Shown here: positions 25,549 to 34,915 of the stretch, in pieces
Layout: each line of letters begins with the position of its first letter
Position numbering within the stretch: the stretch's first letter is position 1
Assembly: GCF_004364555.1 (NCBI RefSeq)
Contig: NZ_SOAM01000002.1
Location: 558,001 to 622,000, forward strand
Direction: 5' to 3'
DNA from: Amnibacterium kyonggiense
GTDB lineage: Bacteria; Actinomycetota; Actinomycetes; Actinomycetales; Microbacteriaceae
Length of the DNA stretch: 64,000 nt
Notes under the pieces: generated by a model
Databases searched by the model: none
The model's input: only the letters and a program-made list of their open reading frames with translations
What the model was told of the DNA's origin: nothing
Position numbers and translations under genes: made by a program

Positions 25549-26933
25549 GGCTGATCGGCGTCCGCGGCGACGCCGCCGCGGATGCCGGCGAAGGCGACCG
25601 CCCCACCGAGCACCATGAGCACGGCCGAGACCACGGCGACCCGGCCGAGGCCCGGCGTGCTCACGGCGCCGCCGAGGATCAGCCCGACCGCGGAGGTCGT
25701 GACGAGCCCCGCGACCCGCGCGACGGCGTTGTTCACCGCGGAACCGATGCCGCTCTCCGCCTCCGGAACCGCGCCGAGGACGGCGGAGGTGAGCGGCGCG
25801 ACCGTGATCGCCATGCCGAGCCCGACGACCACCGTGCCCGCGGCGACGAACCAGACCTGGCCGACGCCGAGCCCGGTGAGGAGCCAGAGCAGCATCCCCG
25901 CGGCCGCGACGAGCGGTCCGGCGGTCATGAAGCGTCGCGGCCCGAGGCGGCCGGCGAGCGCGCCGAACCGCCCCGAGAGCACGATGAGCAGGATCGTGGC
26001 CGGCAGCCCGACGAGGGCGGCCAGCGTCGCCGGCAGCCGCAGCACCTGCTGGAGGTAGAGCGCCGGCACGAGGAACGCGATGCCGCCGGCGCCGTAGACG
26101 AACAGGGTCGTGGCGTTGCCGGCGCTGAAGTTGCGCGCCGCGAACAGCGCGGGCGGCACGAGCGGATTCGGTGCGCGGCGGTCCCGGAGGAGGAAGCCGA
26201 CCAGCACCGCGATCCCGACGACGACCAGCGCGCCCGCCACGCCGGCCGGCAGCACGGCGTGCGAGCCGCCGCCGACCTCGATGAGGCCGACCGTGAGGAG
26301 ACCGAGGCCGACCGCGGCGAGCACGGCGGAGACCACGTCGATGCGGGGCCGCGGGCCCCGCCTCGGCGCGTCCCGCACCCGTCCGAGCAGGACCATCGCG
26401 CCCGCAGCCGGCACCAGGCCGATGACGAACACGCTGCGCCAGCCGAGCGCGTCCACGAGGACGCCGCCGAGCACCGGGCCGAACAGCTGGGACACGCTCG
26501 TCCACGCCGTCCAGCGCCCGATCGCCTTCGCCTGCGCCTTCCCGGAGAACGTCGCGATGATCAGGCCGAGCGAGCCGGGCACGAGCAGCGCGCCCGCGAC
26601 GCCCTGGAGGAGCCGAGCGGCGATCAGGACCTCCGCCGTCGGTGCCGCGGCGCAGAGCAGGGAGGTCGCCGCGAACGCGATCAGCGCGATGCGCAGCACC
26701 CGCAGCCGCCCGAACGCGTCGGACACCGCGCCCGACAGCAGGATGAAGGCCGAAAGGGTGAGCAGGTAGCCGTCGACGACCCACTGCTGCGTGACCACGC
26801 CGCCGCCGAGGTCGCGCTGGATCGCCGGCAGGGCGATGTTCGTGATCGACCCGTCGAGGAACGAGACGAAGGAGGCGAGCACCGCCGCCGCGAGCAGGCG
26901 ACCCGCGACCCGGGGTGAGGCGTCGATCGTCAC
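25545..26933 (-). CDS. MFS drug exporter, DHA2 (EmrB/QacA) type
   Basis: 462-aa multi-pass transporter, about 13-14 hydrophobic segments. It starts with [23 protein letters not shown], the hallmark of the DHA2 family, followed by motif A ([12 protein letters not shown]) and motif C ([18 protein letters not shown]). These proteins export drugs by proton antiport. GTG 26933 is the first start before helix 1. A perfect 7-bp inverted repeat lies in the divergent spacer. Confidence 0.9.
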   Translation of the reverse strand: MTIDASPRVAGRLLAAAVLASFVSFLDGSITNIALPAIQRDLGGGVVTQQWVVDGYLLTLSAFILLSGAVSDAFGRLRVLRIALIAFAATSLLCAAAPTAEVLIAARLLQGVAGALLVPGSLGLIIATFSGKAQAKAIGRWTAWTSVSQLFGPVLGGVLVDALGWRSVFVIGLVPAAGAMVLLGRVRDAPRRGPRPRIDVVSAVLAAVGLGLLTVGLIEVGGGSHAVLPAGVAGALVVVGIAVLVGFLLRDRRAPNPLVPPALFAARNFSAGNATTLFVYGAGGIAFLVPALYLQQVLRLPATLAALVGLPATILLIVLSGRFGALAGRLGPRRFMTAGPLVAAAGMLLWLLTGLGVGQVWFVAAGTVVVGLGMAITVAPLTSAVLGAVPEAESGIGSAVNNAVARVAGLVTTSAVGLILGGAVSTPGLGRVAVVSAVLMVLGGAVAFAGIRGGVAADADQP

Positions 26934-26947
26934 GCTCGCAGTATCCC

Positions 26948-26962
26948 GTCCCGCAGCGGGAC
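26948..26962. promoter_or_regulatory. Inverted repeat in the divergent MFS/APC spacer
   Basis: GTCCCGC-A-GCGGGAC is a perfect palindrome with a 1-bp centre, 15 bp upstream of the MFS start. It could be an operator for the exporter. TACACT at 27007-27012 is a candidate -10 for the APC permease gene. Confidence 0.45.
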
Positions 26963-27050
26963 GCGGTCGCCCGGATCGGGGGCACCGTCGGCGCGTCGCG
27001 CCGTCGTACACTTGCGCGTCCCCGGAACCGCGGGCCCTGAAGAAGGACGG

Positions 27051-29126
27051 ATGACCGAGCAGGCTTCGACCGCCGCACCCGACCCCTCGGACGCGGCGAC
27101 CGGTGACACCGGCGCGATCGACCTCAAGTCCTGGGCAGCCGGCGCGGACGGGCTCCCGGACCAGCGGGAGGTCCCGGACGCGTGCGCGCCGCAGCGCCGC
27201 ACCCGACAGGGCGGCCTCCGCCGATGGGCGATGCAGGGCGCGGACACCGCCGGCTCCCGGCAGGGCTACCACGGCGCCTCCGCCGAGAAGACGCACCACT
27301 GGCTCCGCGTCATGTGCCTCACGGGCGTCGACTACTTCTCCAGCCTCGGCTACCAGCCGGCGATCGCGGCCATCGCGGCGGGCTTCATCTCGCCGATCGC
27401 GACGCTCGTGCTCGTCGCGCTGACCCTCTTCGGCGCGCTGCCGGTCTACCGCCGCGTGGCGAGCGAGAGCTTCCGCGGCGAGGGCTCGATCGCGATGCTC
27501 GAGCGCCTGCTCCCCTGGTGGGCGGGCAAGCTCTTCGTGCTCGTGCTCCTCGGCTTCGCGGGCACCGCCTTCATCATCACGATCACGCTGTCCGCGGCGG
27601 ACGCGGCGGCGCACGCGGTCGAGAACCCGCTGATGCCCGCGGCCCTCCACGGCGCGAACCTGCCGATCACCCTGCTGCTCATCGTGCTGCTCGGCGCGGT
27701 CTTCCTCCGCGGGTTCCAGGAGGCGATCGGCATCGCCGTCGTGCTCGTGGCGGTCTTCCTCTCGTTGAACGCGGTCGTGATCGTCAACTCGTTCATCCTC
27801 GTCGCGGGCGACCCGTCGCTGCTGTCGAACTGGGGCTCCGCGATGCTCCGGCAGGGCGGCGGCAGCCCGATCGGCGTGATCGCGCTGGCGCTCGTCGTGT
27901 TCCCGCAGCTCGCGCTCGGCCTCTCGGGGTTCGAGACGGGCGTCACGGTCATCCCGCAGATCCACGGCGGCGGCGAGACGCCGGGCGGCAAGCCGCTCCG
28001 CCGCATCGCCGGCGCGAAGAAGCTGCTGACGACCGCCGCGATCACGATGAGCGTCTTCCTGCTCACCTCGAGCTTCGTGACGACCCTGCTGATCCCGCAG
28101 AAGGAGTTCCAGCCGGGCGGCGGGGCGAACGGCCGCGCCCTCGCCTACCTCGCGCACGAGCACCTCGGGCCGGTCTTCGGCACCGCCTACGACGTCTCGA
28201 CGATCGCGATCCTCTGGTTCGCCGGTGCGTCCGCGATGGCGGGCCTCCTGAACATCGTGCCGCGCTACCTGCCGCGCTACGGCATGGCGCCGGCGTGGGC
28301 CCGGGCGATCCGGCCGCTCGTGATCGTGTTCACGCTCATCGCGATCCTGGTGACGTTCGTGTTCGGCGCCTCGGTCGACGAGCAGAACGGCGCGTACGCG
28401 ACCGGCGTACTCGCGCTCATCAGCTCGGCCGCCGTCGCCGTGACGCTGTCCGCGCGGCGGAAGCGGCAGTGGAAGCGGACCGCCTTCTTCGGCGTCGTCG
28501 CGCTGATCCTCCTGTACACGCTGGTCGTGAACGTCGTCGAGCGCCCCGACGGCATCCGGATCGCGCTGCTGTTCGTGCTCGGGATCCTCGTCGTGTCGCT
28601 CGCCTCGCGCGTGCGCCGGTCGTTCGAGATCCGCGCGACGAGCGTGACCTTCGACGAGACCGCCCTCGAGTTCCTGCGCGAGGCGGAGGACTTCGGCGAG
28701 ATCCACCTCGTGGCGAACGAGCCGGGCGCCCGCGACGCGCTCGAGTACAGGATCAAGGCGAAGGAGGAGCGGCGGGACTCGAACATCCCGGGCCGCGCCT
28801 CGATCATCTTCCTCGAGGTCGAGAAGACCGACTCGTCGGACTTCGAGGAGGACCTCGTGGTCCGCGGCATCGTCCGCCACGGCTTCCGCGTGCTCGAGGT
28901 GGCGTCCGGCAACGTGCCGAACACGATCGCGATCGTCCTCCTGCAGATCCGGAACCTCACCGGCGTCGTGCCGCACGTCTACTTCGAGTGGACGGAGGGG
29001 AACCCGGTGTCGAACATGTTCCGGTTCCTCGTGTCCGGCGAGGGCGAGGTCGCCCCGGTGACGCGGGAGGTCCTCCGCGAGACGGAGCCGGACGTGCGCC
29101 GCCGCCCGATGGTCCACGTCTCCTGA
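27051..29126 (+). CDS. APC-superfamily permease with cytoplasmic C-terminal domain
   Basis: 691-aa transporter. A ~85-residue charged N-terminus precedes about 12 membrane helices (~90-500) beginning with [18 protein letters not shown], the APC-family helix-1 unwound motif. A ~160-residue soluble C-terminal domain follows ([28 protein letters not shown] and later [20 protein letters not shown]). The general plan resembles amino-acid permeases and KimA-like potassium importers; the substrate cannot be assigned. ATG 27051 follows AAGGA with normal spacing. Confidence 0.82.
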   Translation: MTEQASTAAPDPSDAATGDTGAIDLKSWAAGADGLPDQREVPDACAPQRRTRQGGLRRWAMQGADTAGSRQGYHGASAEKTHHWLRVMCLTGVDYFSSLGYQPAIAAIAAGFISPIATLVLVALTLFGALPVYRRVASESFRGEGSIAMLERLLPWWAGKLFVLVLLGFAGTAFIITITLSAADAAAHAVENPLMPAALHGANLPITLLLIVLLGAVFLRGFQEAIGIAVVLVAVFLSLNAVVIVNSFILVAGDPSLLSNWGSAMLRQGGGSPIGVIALALVVFPQLALGLSGFETGVTVIPQIHGGGETPGGKPLRRIAGAKKLLTTAAITMSVFLLTSSFVTTLLIPQKEFQPGGGANGRALAYLAHEHLGPVFGTAYDVSTIAILWFAGASAMAGLLNIVPRYLPRYGMAPAWARAIRPLVIVFTLIAILVTFVFGASVDEQNGAYATGVLALISSAAVAVTLSARRKRQWKRTAFFGVVALILLYTLVVNVVERPDGIRIALLFVLGILVVSLASRVRRSFEIRATSVTFDETALEFLREAEDFGEIHLVANEPGARDALEYRIKAKEERRDSNIPGRASIIFLEVEKTDSSDFEEDLVVRGIVRHGFRVLEVASGNVPNTIAIVLLQIRNLTGVVPHVYFEWTEGNPVSNMFRFLVSGEGEVAPVTREVLRETEPDVRRRPMVHVS

Positions 29127-29160
29127 TCCGCCCCGTCGGGCCGCGCCGCCTGCTCCCCGG

Positions 29161-29212
29161 GCGATTCACGACGAGACGGGCGCCCCTGTACGCCCGAGTC
29201 GTCGCGGAGCGC
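29161..29212. repeat. 52-bp hairpin repeat, copy 1
   Basis: An imperfect inverted repeat (GACGAGACGGGCG on one side, CGCCCGAGTCGTC on the other) of exactly 52 bp, ending CGCGGAGCGC. It aligns without gaps to the element at 30260-30311 with about 39 of 52 positions equal. It ends 4 bp from the stop of the AbiEi-like gene. A REP-like dispersed element is likely; it may also terminate transcription. Confidence 0.7.
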
Positions 29213-29216
29213 CCGC

Positions 29217-30143
29217 TCAGCGCCGAGGCACGCCCGCCGCGACGAGCTGACGCGCCAGCGCTCCCCCGGTCAGCAGGGTCCGCCAGATCCAGCGGCTGAC
29301 AGCCGGTTCGGTCGCCGTCGCCCGGAGGCGGTCCTCCCGCACCTTCTCCTCCGCGACGACGTCGCCCGGCGACCGCCCGGCGAGCAGCTGCGCCTCCTTG
29401 TACTTCTTCAGGCCGTCGAACTCCCCGATCCGGTTCGCGCCCGGCCACCAAAAGTCCACGAGTCCGATCAGGCCGTCGGGGTCGAGGAAGGGCTCCTGCA
29501 GCATCGGCGCGACGAGGCCCGCTTCGTCGATCTGCACCCTCGACCACGACTCCCCCGCCGACCCGGAGCGGGCGTCGGCGAAGGCGAGGACGGCCTCGAT
29601 CCGGCGTCGGCCCCGCACGGGATTCCACTCCTCGAGCACCTCGTGCAGCCGAGACTCCGTCACGTGCTTCAGCACGTGGTCGAGCGCGACGACGGCCTCG
29701 GCGAAGGACTCGGTGGCGGCGAGGTCCAGGGCCGTGCGCTCGATCGTCGTGCAGGTGATGCCGTCGACGACCGCGAGGTGCTGGTCGATGTCCCGCACCG
29801 CGTGCTTCCGCACGCCGTGCTCGGTCCGGGACCCGGCGGCCGCGGTCACCCGGGCGTCCACGACGCCGTCGTGCCGGTGCAGGGACGGGATCCTCCAGAG
29901 CGCACCCGCCGTCCGATGGGAGGCGCGGTACGAGGCGTGCTGCTCGGTCATCGCCGCGGCTTCGAGCCGTCGGCGGTCCTCCGCGCGGAGGGTCGCCCAG
30001 ACGGCCCTGGCGACGTAGGCGCCGCTCCGGAGCCGCGTCAGCTCGCCCGATGCCGCACGTCGCTGCAGCGCACGAGGGTCCGACGCGGTTCGGTTCCGAT
30101 GACGCAGGACGAGGAGCGAGTCGGCTCCGACGACGGGAGGCAT
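29217..30143 (-). CDS. AbiEi-like antitoxin domain / PD-(D/E)XK nuclease-like protein
   Basis: 308-aa protein of a kind often annotated as type IV toxin-antitoxin AbiEi-family antitoxin-domain protein. The N-terminal third has a winged-helix-like pattern (DPRALQRRAASGELTRLRSGAYVAR). The middle has the conserved TCTTIERTALDLAAT block. The C-terminal region GLVDFWWPGANRIGEFDGLKKYKE has D, E-x-D and K spaced as in restriction-endonuclease-fold nucleases. No AbiEii toxin gene is adjacent, so this is an orphan. Two related hairpin repeats flank the gene, which may indicate past mobility. Confidence 0.72.
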   Translation of the reverse strand: MPPVVGADSLLVLRHRNRTASDPRALQRRAASGELTRLRSGAYVARAVWATLRAEDRRRLEAAAMTEQHASYRASHRTAGALWRIPSLHRHDGVVDARVTAAAGSRTEHGVRKHAVRDIDQHLAVVDGITCTTIERTALDLAATESFAEAVVALDHVLKHVTESRLHEVLEEWNPVRGRRRIEAVLAFADARSGSAGESWSRVQIDEAGLVAPMLQEPFLDPDGLIGLVDFWWPGANRIGEFDGLKKYKEAQLLAGRSPGDVVAEEKVREDRLRATATEPAVSRWIWRTLLTGGALARQLVAAGVPRR

Positions 30144-30571
30144 CCGCGCAGCATGGCGCTTCGAGGCGGCCTACCACGGGCTCGCCCGGCTGAGCGCCGG
30201 GATCACACGCTGTGGAGGACTCGATTCCGCCCCGCCGCGAGGACCGCAGCCCGACGCGGGCGCTTCGCGACAGGACGGGCGTTCGGGCACGCCCGTCCTG
30301 TCGCGGAGCGCCCCGTCTCGGATCAGCGGGTCGCGTCGGACGCGGCGGGCGGCGCGGGCTCCGGGGAACTCGGGCACGTGGTGGGCGGACCAGTGCGCGC
30401 GCCGCTCGGCAGTGACGGGCCACTCCGTCCACGGACGCCTCTGCTGCTGCGTGAACGGGAGCCCGGGCAGCAGGCGGGGCCGCCGCCGCACCGCTGCGCC
30501 CGCCACAGCCGGAGCCCGGGCGCGGAGGGTCTTCGGGCGTGTCACGAGCCGAGCGGTGCGAGGCTCGCCCC
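30144..30571. other. Intergenic region, 428 bp, with hairpin repeat
   Basis: No credible gene is seen. The main content is the 52-bp hairpin at 30260-30311. The stretch after it (30312-30559) is GC-rich with no repeat or ORF I can support. GAGGCT at 30560-30565 is a candidate -10 for the HhH-GPD-like gene. Confidence 0.5.
30260..30311. repeat. 52-bp hairpin repeat, copy 2
   Basis: Nearly perfect 22-bp stem with one mismatch: arm CGCGACAGGACGGGCG, 8-nt loop TTCGGGCA, arm CGCCCGTCCTGTCGCG, with GCGCT closing the base. Same length and same closing sequence as the copy at 29161-29212, while loop and mid-stem differ, which suggests conservation of structure rather than sequence. Confidence 0.8.
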
Positions 30572-31006
30572 GTGGCGGAGAAGGATCTGGGACCGGAGGA
30601 CCTCGGCATCGACGTGGCGCGCAGCCCGGAGCAGCGGTACCGGTGGTTCCTCGCCTCCCTCCTGCTCGGCCGCAACATCCGGCAGGCCCAGGCGGCGCAC
30701 ACCTACCGCGCGCTGATCGAGCACGGCATGACGAGTCCGGAGCGCTTCGCGGGGCTGGAGCACGAGCAGCTGCGCGCGATCCTCGACGAGGGCGGCTACG
30801 ACCGCTTCGACCACCTCATGGCCCGCGAGCTGCAGGAGGTCATGGCGGGCGTCGCGCGCGACTGGGGTTCGGTGAACCACCTGCTCACGTCCTCCGCCGA
30901 CCGGCAGGAGGCACACGACCGCGTCGTCGCCTATCGCGGCATCGGCGAGACCACCGCTCGGATCCTCCTCGACGCCGTGCCGCCCGCCCTCTACGGCACC
31001 GCCTGA
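30572..31006 (+). CDS. Small HhH-GPD (endonuclease III-like) domain protein
   Basis: 144-aa protein resembling the helical part of endonuclease III-type glycosylases. It has the first-helix block RYRWFLASLLLGRNIRQAQAAHTYRALIE, then ILDEGGYDRFDHLMARELQEV and the hairpin-like VVAYRGIGETTARILLD (HhH: GIGETTA). The canonical catalytic Lys and the iron-sulfur Cys of endonuclease III are not seen, so activity is uncertain. GTG 30572 has GAGGCT 6 nt upstream. RecQ follows 63 bp later on the same strand. Confidence 0.7.
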   Translation: MAEKDLGPEDLGIDVARSPEQRYRWFLASLLLGRNIRQAQAAHTYRALIEHGMTSPERFAGLEHEQLRAILDEGGYDRFDHLMARELQEVMAGVARDWGSVNHLLTSSADRQEAHDRVVAYRGIGETTARILLDAVPPALYGTA

Positions 31007-31069
31007 GCGCGCCCCCGTCCGCTGGACGACGGGTCGACCCCAGGGTCCGCCCTGGTTGGATCGGCGGCG

Positions 31070-32770
31070 ATGAGCATCACTGAGACCACCATCGAGCAGA
31101 CCGGCGACCAGGGGGTCTCCGCGGAGCGGGCTGCGGAGATCGCCGCGGCGGCGAAGGCCGTCTTCGGCTGGGACCCGCTGCGGCCGGGCATCGAGCGGGC
31201 GGTCTCGTCCGTGCTCGACGGCCGGGACGTCCTGGCCGTGATGCCGACCGGCTACGGCAAGTCCGCCGTCTACCAGCTCGCCGGCGCGCTCCGCCCCGGG
31301 CTCGTGGTCGTCGTGTCCCCGCTGATCGCGCTGCAGGCCGACCAGGTCGCCTCCCTCCGGGACAGACCCGACGCCGGGCCGGCGGCGCTCGTGAACTCGA
31401 GCGTCGGCGAGAAGGCGATCCGGGAGGCGTGGGAGGCCGTCGACGACGGGTCGCTGCGCTACCTGTTCGTCGCGCCCGAGCGCTTCGCCGACGAGGAGGT
31501 CGTGGAGCGCCTCACCGCGGCCCGGCCGGCGCTGTTCGTGGTCGACGAGGCGCACTGCGTCTCCAGCTGGGGGCACGACTTCCGGCCCGACTACCTCCGG
31601 CTCGGCGAGGTCGTCGAGCGGCTGGGCCGCCCACCCGTGCTCGCGCTGACGGCGACGGGGTCGCGGCCGGTGCGGGAGGAGATCCTCGACCGGCTGGGGA
31701 TGGGCGACGCCCGGGTGCTCACCCACGGGTTCGACCGGCCGAACATCCACCTCGCCGTCCGGCGCCACGAGTCGGAGGACGCGAAGGCCGCCGCCGTCAT
31801 CGACGACGTCGCGGAGCTCAGCAAGCCGGGCCTGCTCTACGTCGCGACCAGGAAGGCGACCGAGGTGTTCGCCGAGCAGCTCCGCGCCAGGGGCGTCAGG
31901 GCCGAGCCGTACCACGGCGGGCTGCCCGCGAAGCGGCGCCGCGGGCTGTCCGCCGACTTCCACGAGGGCCGCATCGACGTCGTCGTGGCCACGAGCGCGT
32001 TCGGCATGGGCATCGACAAGGCCGACGTCCGCTTCGTCGTGCACGCCGCGATCACGGAGTCGCTCGACGAGTACTACCAGGAGGTCGGCCGCGCCGGCCG
32101 GGACGGCGAGCCGGCCGCCGCGAAGCTGCACTACCGCGAGGAGGACCTGGGGCTGCGGAAGTTCTTCGGCGCCACCGCGCCGAAGAAGGGCGAGCTGCGC
32201 CGCTTCGCCGCCGCGCTGGTGGCGGAGCAGGACCTGAAGGCCGTCGCGGGATCGCTCGGGATCAGCGGCCGTCGGGCCACCTCGCTCGCGCACCTGCTCG
32301 CGGACGCCGGTGCCGTGGAGCTGGAGGGCGACGGCGTGCGGCTCCTCGAGCGCGACCCCGAGCGGGCGGCCGCCGCGGCGCTCGAGGCCGCGGAGGGCCG
32401 CCAGCGCATCGACGAGTCCCGGCTCGCGATGATGCGCGAGTACGCCGAGACGCGCGCGTGCCGGCGGCAGGCCGTCCTCGGCTACTTCGGCGATGCGACG
32501 GCGGGCCCGTGCGGGAACTGCGACACCTGCGACAGCGGCTCGGCGTACCGCATCGCGGAGACGCGGGACGTGGTGGACGACGCGGCCGTGCCGTTCCCGG
32601 TCGACGCGACGGTGCGGCACAGCGAGTGGGGCGACGGCCGCGTGATGAAGGTCGAGGAGGACCGGATCACGGTCTTCTTCGAGAGCGAGGGGTACCGCAC
32701 GCTCTCGCTCGCGGTGGTGGAGGAGCACTCCCTGCTCACTCGCACCGACCGCCCAGACGGCGGCGCATAG
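31070..32770 (+). CDS. recQ: ATP-dependent DNA helicase RecQ
   Basis: 566-aa SF2 helicase that unwinds DNA in recombination and repair. Motif I is VMPTGYGKSAVYQ, motif II is DEAHCVSSWGHDFRP, motif III is ALTATG, motif V/VI is ATSAFGMGIDKADVRFVVH and QEVGRAGRDGEP. The zinc-binding Cys are CRRQAVLGYFGD and CGNCDTC. No HRDC domain is seen; the C-terminus (PVDATVRHSEWGDGRVMKVEEDRITVFFESEG) is the short tail found in actinobacterial RecQ. TTGGAT lies 8 nt before ATG 31070. Confidence 0.93.
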   Translation: MSITETTIEQTGDQGVSAERAAEIAAAAKAVFGWDPLRPGIERAVSSVLDGRDVLAVMPTGYGKSAVYQLAGALRPGLVVVVSPLIALQADQVASLRDRPDAGPAALVNSSVGEKAIREAWEAVDDGSLRYLFVAPERFADEEVVERLTAARPALFVVDEAHCVSSWGHDFRPDYLRLGEVVERLGRPPVLALTATGSRPVREEILDRLGMGDARVLTHGFDRPNIHLAVRRHESEDAKAAAVIDDVAELSKPGLLYVATRKATEVFAEQLRARGVRAEPYHGGLPAKRRRGLSADFHEGRIDVVVATSAFGMGIDKADVRFVVHAAITESLDEYYQEVGRAGRDGEPAAAKLHYREEDLGLRKFFGATAPKKGELRRFAAALVAEQDLKAVAGSLGISGRRATSLAHLLADAGAVELEGDGVRLLERDPERAAAAALEAAEGRQRIDESRLAMMREYAETRACRRQAVLGYFGDATAGPCGNCDTCDSGSAYRIAETRDVVDDAAVPFPVDATVRHSEWGDGRVMKVEEDRITVFFESEGYRTLSLAVVEEHSLLTRTDRPDGGA

Positions 32771-32780
32771 CGTCGACGGC

Positions 32781-33101
32781 ATGAGCGACTCGAGGGACGA
32801 GGCCGACGGCGTCGGCGCGGCGGATCCGATCACGGGCGTCGCGGCCGGCGGGGACGACCTCGCGTCGGACACGCGGTTGCCGGACGAGGCGGACGCGCGG
32901 GAGTGGGACGAGGTCCAGGCGGAGGCGAACATCGTCGCGACCAACGACGCCGTCGCCGGTGAGACCGTGCTGCCGGGGTCGGGCGATGGGAACGACGGCC
33001 CGACGGGCGGCGCGCCGACCGAGATCACGCCCGAGGAGCCGGCGAACGACCTGCAGCGCGACGGCATCGACCTCGACGACCAGGACGAGCGCGCCTACTA
33101 G
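32781..33101 (+). CDS. Acidic, disordered small protein
   Basis: 106-aa protein dominated by Asp, Glu, Gly and Ala with no hydrophobic core (for example DEADAREWDEVQAEANIV and EEPANDLQRDGIDLDDQDERAY). No family is recognised. TAGCGT lies 7 nt before ATG 32781, so it probably has its own promoter 10 bp after recQ. The last bases are shared with the convergent antiporter stop (CTAG). Confidence 0.6.
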   Translation: MSDSRDEADGVGAADPITGVAAGGDDLASDTRLPDEADAREWDEVQAEANIVATNDAVAGETVLPGSGDGNDGPTGGAPTEITPEEPANDLQRDGIDLDDQDERAY

Positions 33102-34753
33102 CCCTCGCGCTTGTGCGGCAGGCCGAGCCGGAGCGCCGGCCTGATGGGCTTCGGCATGTCCCGCCGGTAGGAGCGCTTGAGCGCCGTCTCGATCGAGTCG
33201 AAGTCGCCGAGCACCGCGTCGATGACGCTGTCCTCGTAGCGGCCCTCGCGCTGCGCGTCGAGCACGGCCTTCCGCTCGCTGTCGAGCATCAGCAGCCGCA
33301 GCCGCGAGTAGGCGTCGGGCTGGGCGAGCATGCCCTGCTCGTCCGTCGTCCCGATGAGGACGCGGTACTCCGCGTAGCGGCGGAGGCTGGACACGAGCTC
33401 GGCCGGGTCGTCCTCCGTCGCCTCCTGCTCGAGCCGCGCGATGGCCGCGGTCTGCGCCTCGGCGACGAGGGACCGGACCTGCACGCGGTCCTGCTCCGGG
33501 TTCGGCAGGGGCAGCTTCAGCGCCCGGACGAGCGGGCCCGTACCGAGCCCCTGCAGCAGGCTGAGGACCACGATGACGAAGGCGGCGAGCTGCAGGAAGC
33601 CGAGCGCCGGGGTGTCCTCCGGCAGCAGGAACACCGCGGCGAGCGTGACGACGCCTCGGACGCCGGCGAAGGAGATCGCGAACGCGGTCCGCCAGTCCCA
33701 CCGCCGCTCCCGCAGCAGCTCCGGGCCGTACCGGTAGAGCACGGTCGCGGCGAAGACGTAGACGAAGCGGGCGAGCACCATCGCGAGGTAGATGCCGGCG
33801 ATGATCAGGACGCCGGCGCCGAAGCCGATCCTCGAGCTCGCGGCGGTCTCGACGATGCTCTTCAGCTGGAGGCCGATCAGCAGGAAGACGCCGTTCTCCA
33901 GCACGAAGGAGACCGTGCGCCAGTTGATGCGCTCCGCGACGCGCGACTCCGCGGACTGGAACGAGGGCGCCCGGTAGCCGAGCCAGATGCCCGTCAGGAC
34001 GACCGCGAGGAAGCCGGACCCGCCGATGGCCGCCGCGGGCAGGTAGGCGACGTACGGCGCGGACAGGGAGATGGAGGTGTCGAGCACCGGGGCCCGCAGC
34101 TTCCGGCGCACGCGCACGATGATCCACGCGACCACCACGCCGACCGCGATGCCGCCGACGACCGCGCGCACGAAGTCGACGGCCGCGTTGCCGAGCCCGG
34201 TGCTCGGCGCCGCGATCGCCGTGATCGCCGTGTTCAGCGACACCAGCGCGGTCGCGTCGTTGAGCAGCCCCTCCCCCTCGAGCAGGGAGGCGAGCCGCCG
34301 CGGGACCTTCCCCGTGCCGGCGAGCGCGTTGACGCTCACCGCGTCGGTCGGCGCGAGGATCGCCCCGAACGCGAGCCCGACGGCGACGGTGACCCCGGAC
34401 ACGACCGCGCCGAGGAGCCAGTACGTGACGAACCCGATCACGACGACGGAGAAGAGGACGAGACCCACGGAGAGCGTGAGGATCGAGTCGCCACGGGCGC
34501 GCACCTCGAGGAACGAGGTCTGCAGCGCCGCGGCGAACAGCAGCGCCGGCAGCACGACGATCAGCACCACGTCCGGCGACAGCCGCACGTCCGGGGTGAA
34601 CGGCAGGTAGGACGCCGCGACGCCGACCGCGACGAGCACCAGCGGAGCCGACCAGCCGACCCGGCGCGAGAGACCGGTGACCGCCACGACGAGCAGCAGC
34701 CCGCCGACGACCCAGCCGACCGCTGCATAGAACGCGAACAGCGACTCGTCCAC
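33098..34753 (-). CDS. Na+/H+ antiporter, CPA1 (NhaP-like)
   Basis: 551-aa cation/proton antiporter. About 12 membrane helices occupy residues 5-420, including the family core APTDAVSVNALAGTGKVPRRLASLLEGEGLLNDATALV, where ND are the ion-binding Asn-Asp of CPA1. SFAGVRGVVTLAAVFLLP is the matching late helix. A ~130-residue charged cytoplasmic tail follows. It exports Na+ in exchange for H+ for pH and salt homeostasis. It diverges from the surface-protein gene. Confidence 0.92.
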   Translation of the reverse strand: MDESLFAFYAAVGWVVGGLLLVVAVTGLSRRVGWSAPLVLVAVGVAASYLPFTPDVRLSPDVVLIVVLPALLFAAALQTSFLEVRARGDSILTLSVGLVLFSVVVIGFVTYWLLGAVVSGVTVAVGLAFGAILAPTDAVSVNALAGTGKVPRRLASLLEGEGLLNDATALVSLNTAITAIAAPSTGLGNAAVDFVRAVVGGIAVGVVVAWIIVRVRRKLRAPVLDTSISLSAPYVAYLPAAAIGGSGFLAVVLTGIWLGYRAPSFQSAESRVAERINWRTVSFVLENGVFLLIGLQLKSIVETAASSRIGFGAGVLIIAGIYLAMVLARFVYVFAATVLYRYGPELLRERRWDWRTAFAISFAGVRGVVTLAAVFLLPEDTPALGFLQLAAFVIVVLSLLQGLGTGPLVRALKLPLPNPEQDRVQVRSLVAEAQTAAIARLEQEATEDDPAELVSSLRRYAEYRVLIGTTDEQGMLAQPDAYSRLRLLMLDSERKAVLDAQREGRYEDSVIDAVLGDFDSIETALKRSYRRDMPKPIRPALRLGLPHKREG

Positions 34754-34915
34754 GAGGAAAGCCTAGGGCGCCCCCCGTTGTGGTCCGGACGCGCCGATCC
34801 GTGCACGGCGCGGAATGGTCTTCGTGCAGGCGTCTTCCTCGCCGCGGCGGGACTTTCCTACTGTCGGCCTCGCGCTTCGGGGGGAGCGCCACGACGGACT
34901 TCTGGGGGGAAGCAC

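Noticed and set aside
29217-30143. Complete AbiE toxin-antitoxin system
   Set aside because: No AbiEii-like nucleotidyltransferase toxin gene is next to it, so only the antitoxin-like domain is called.
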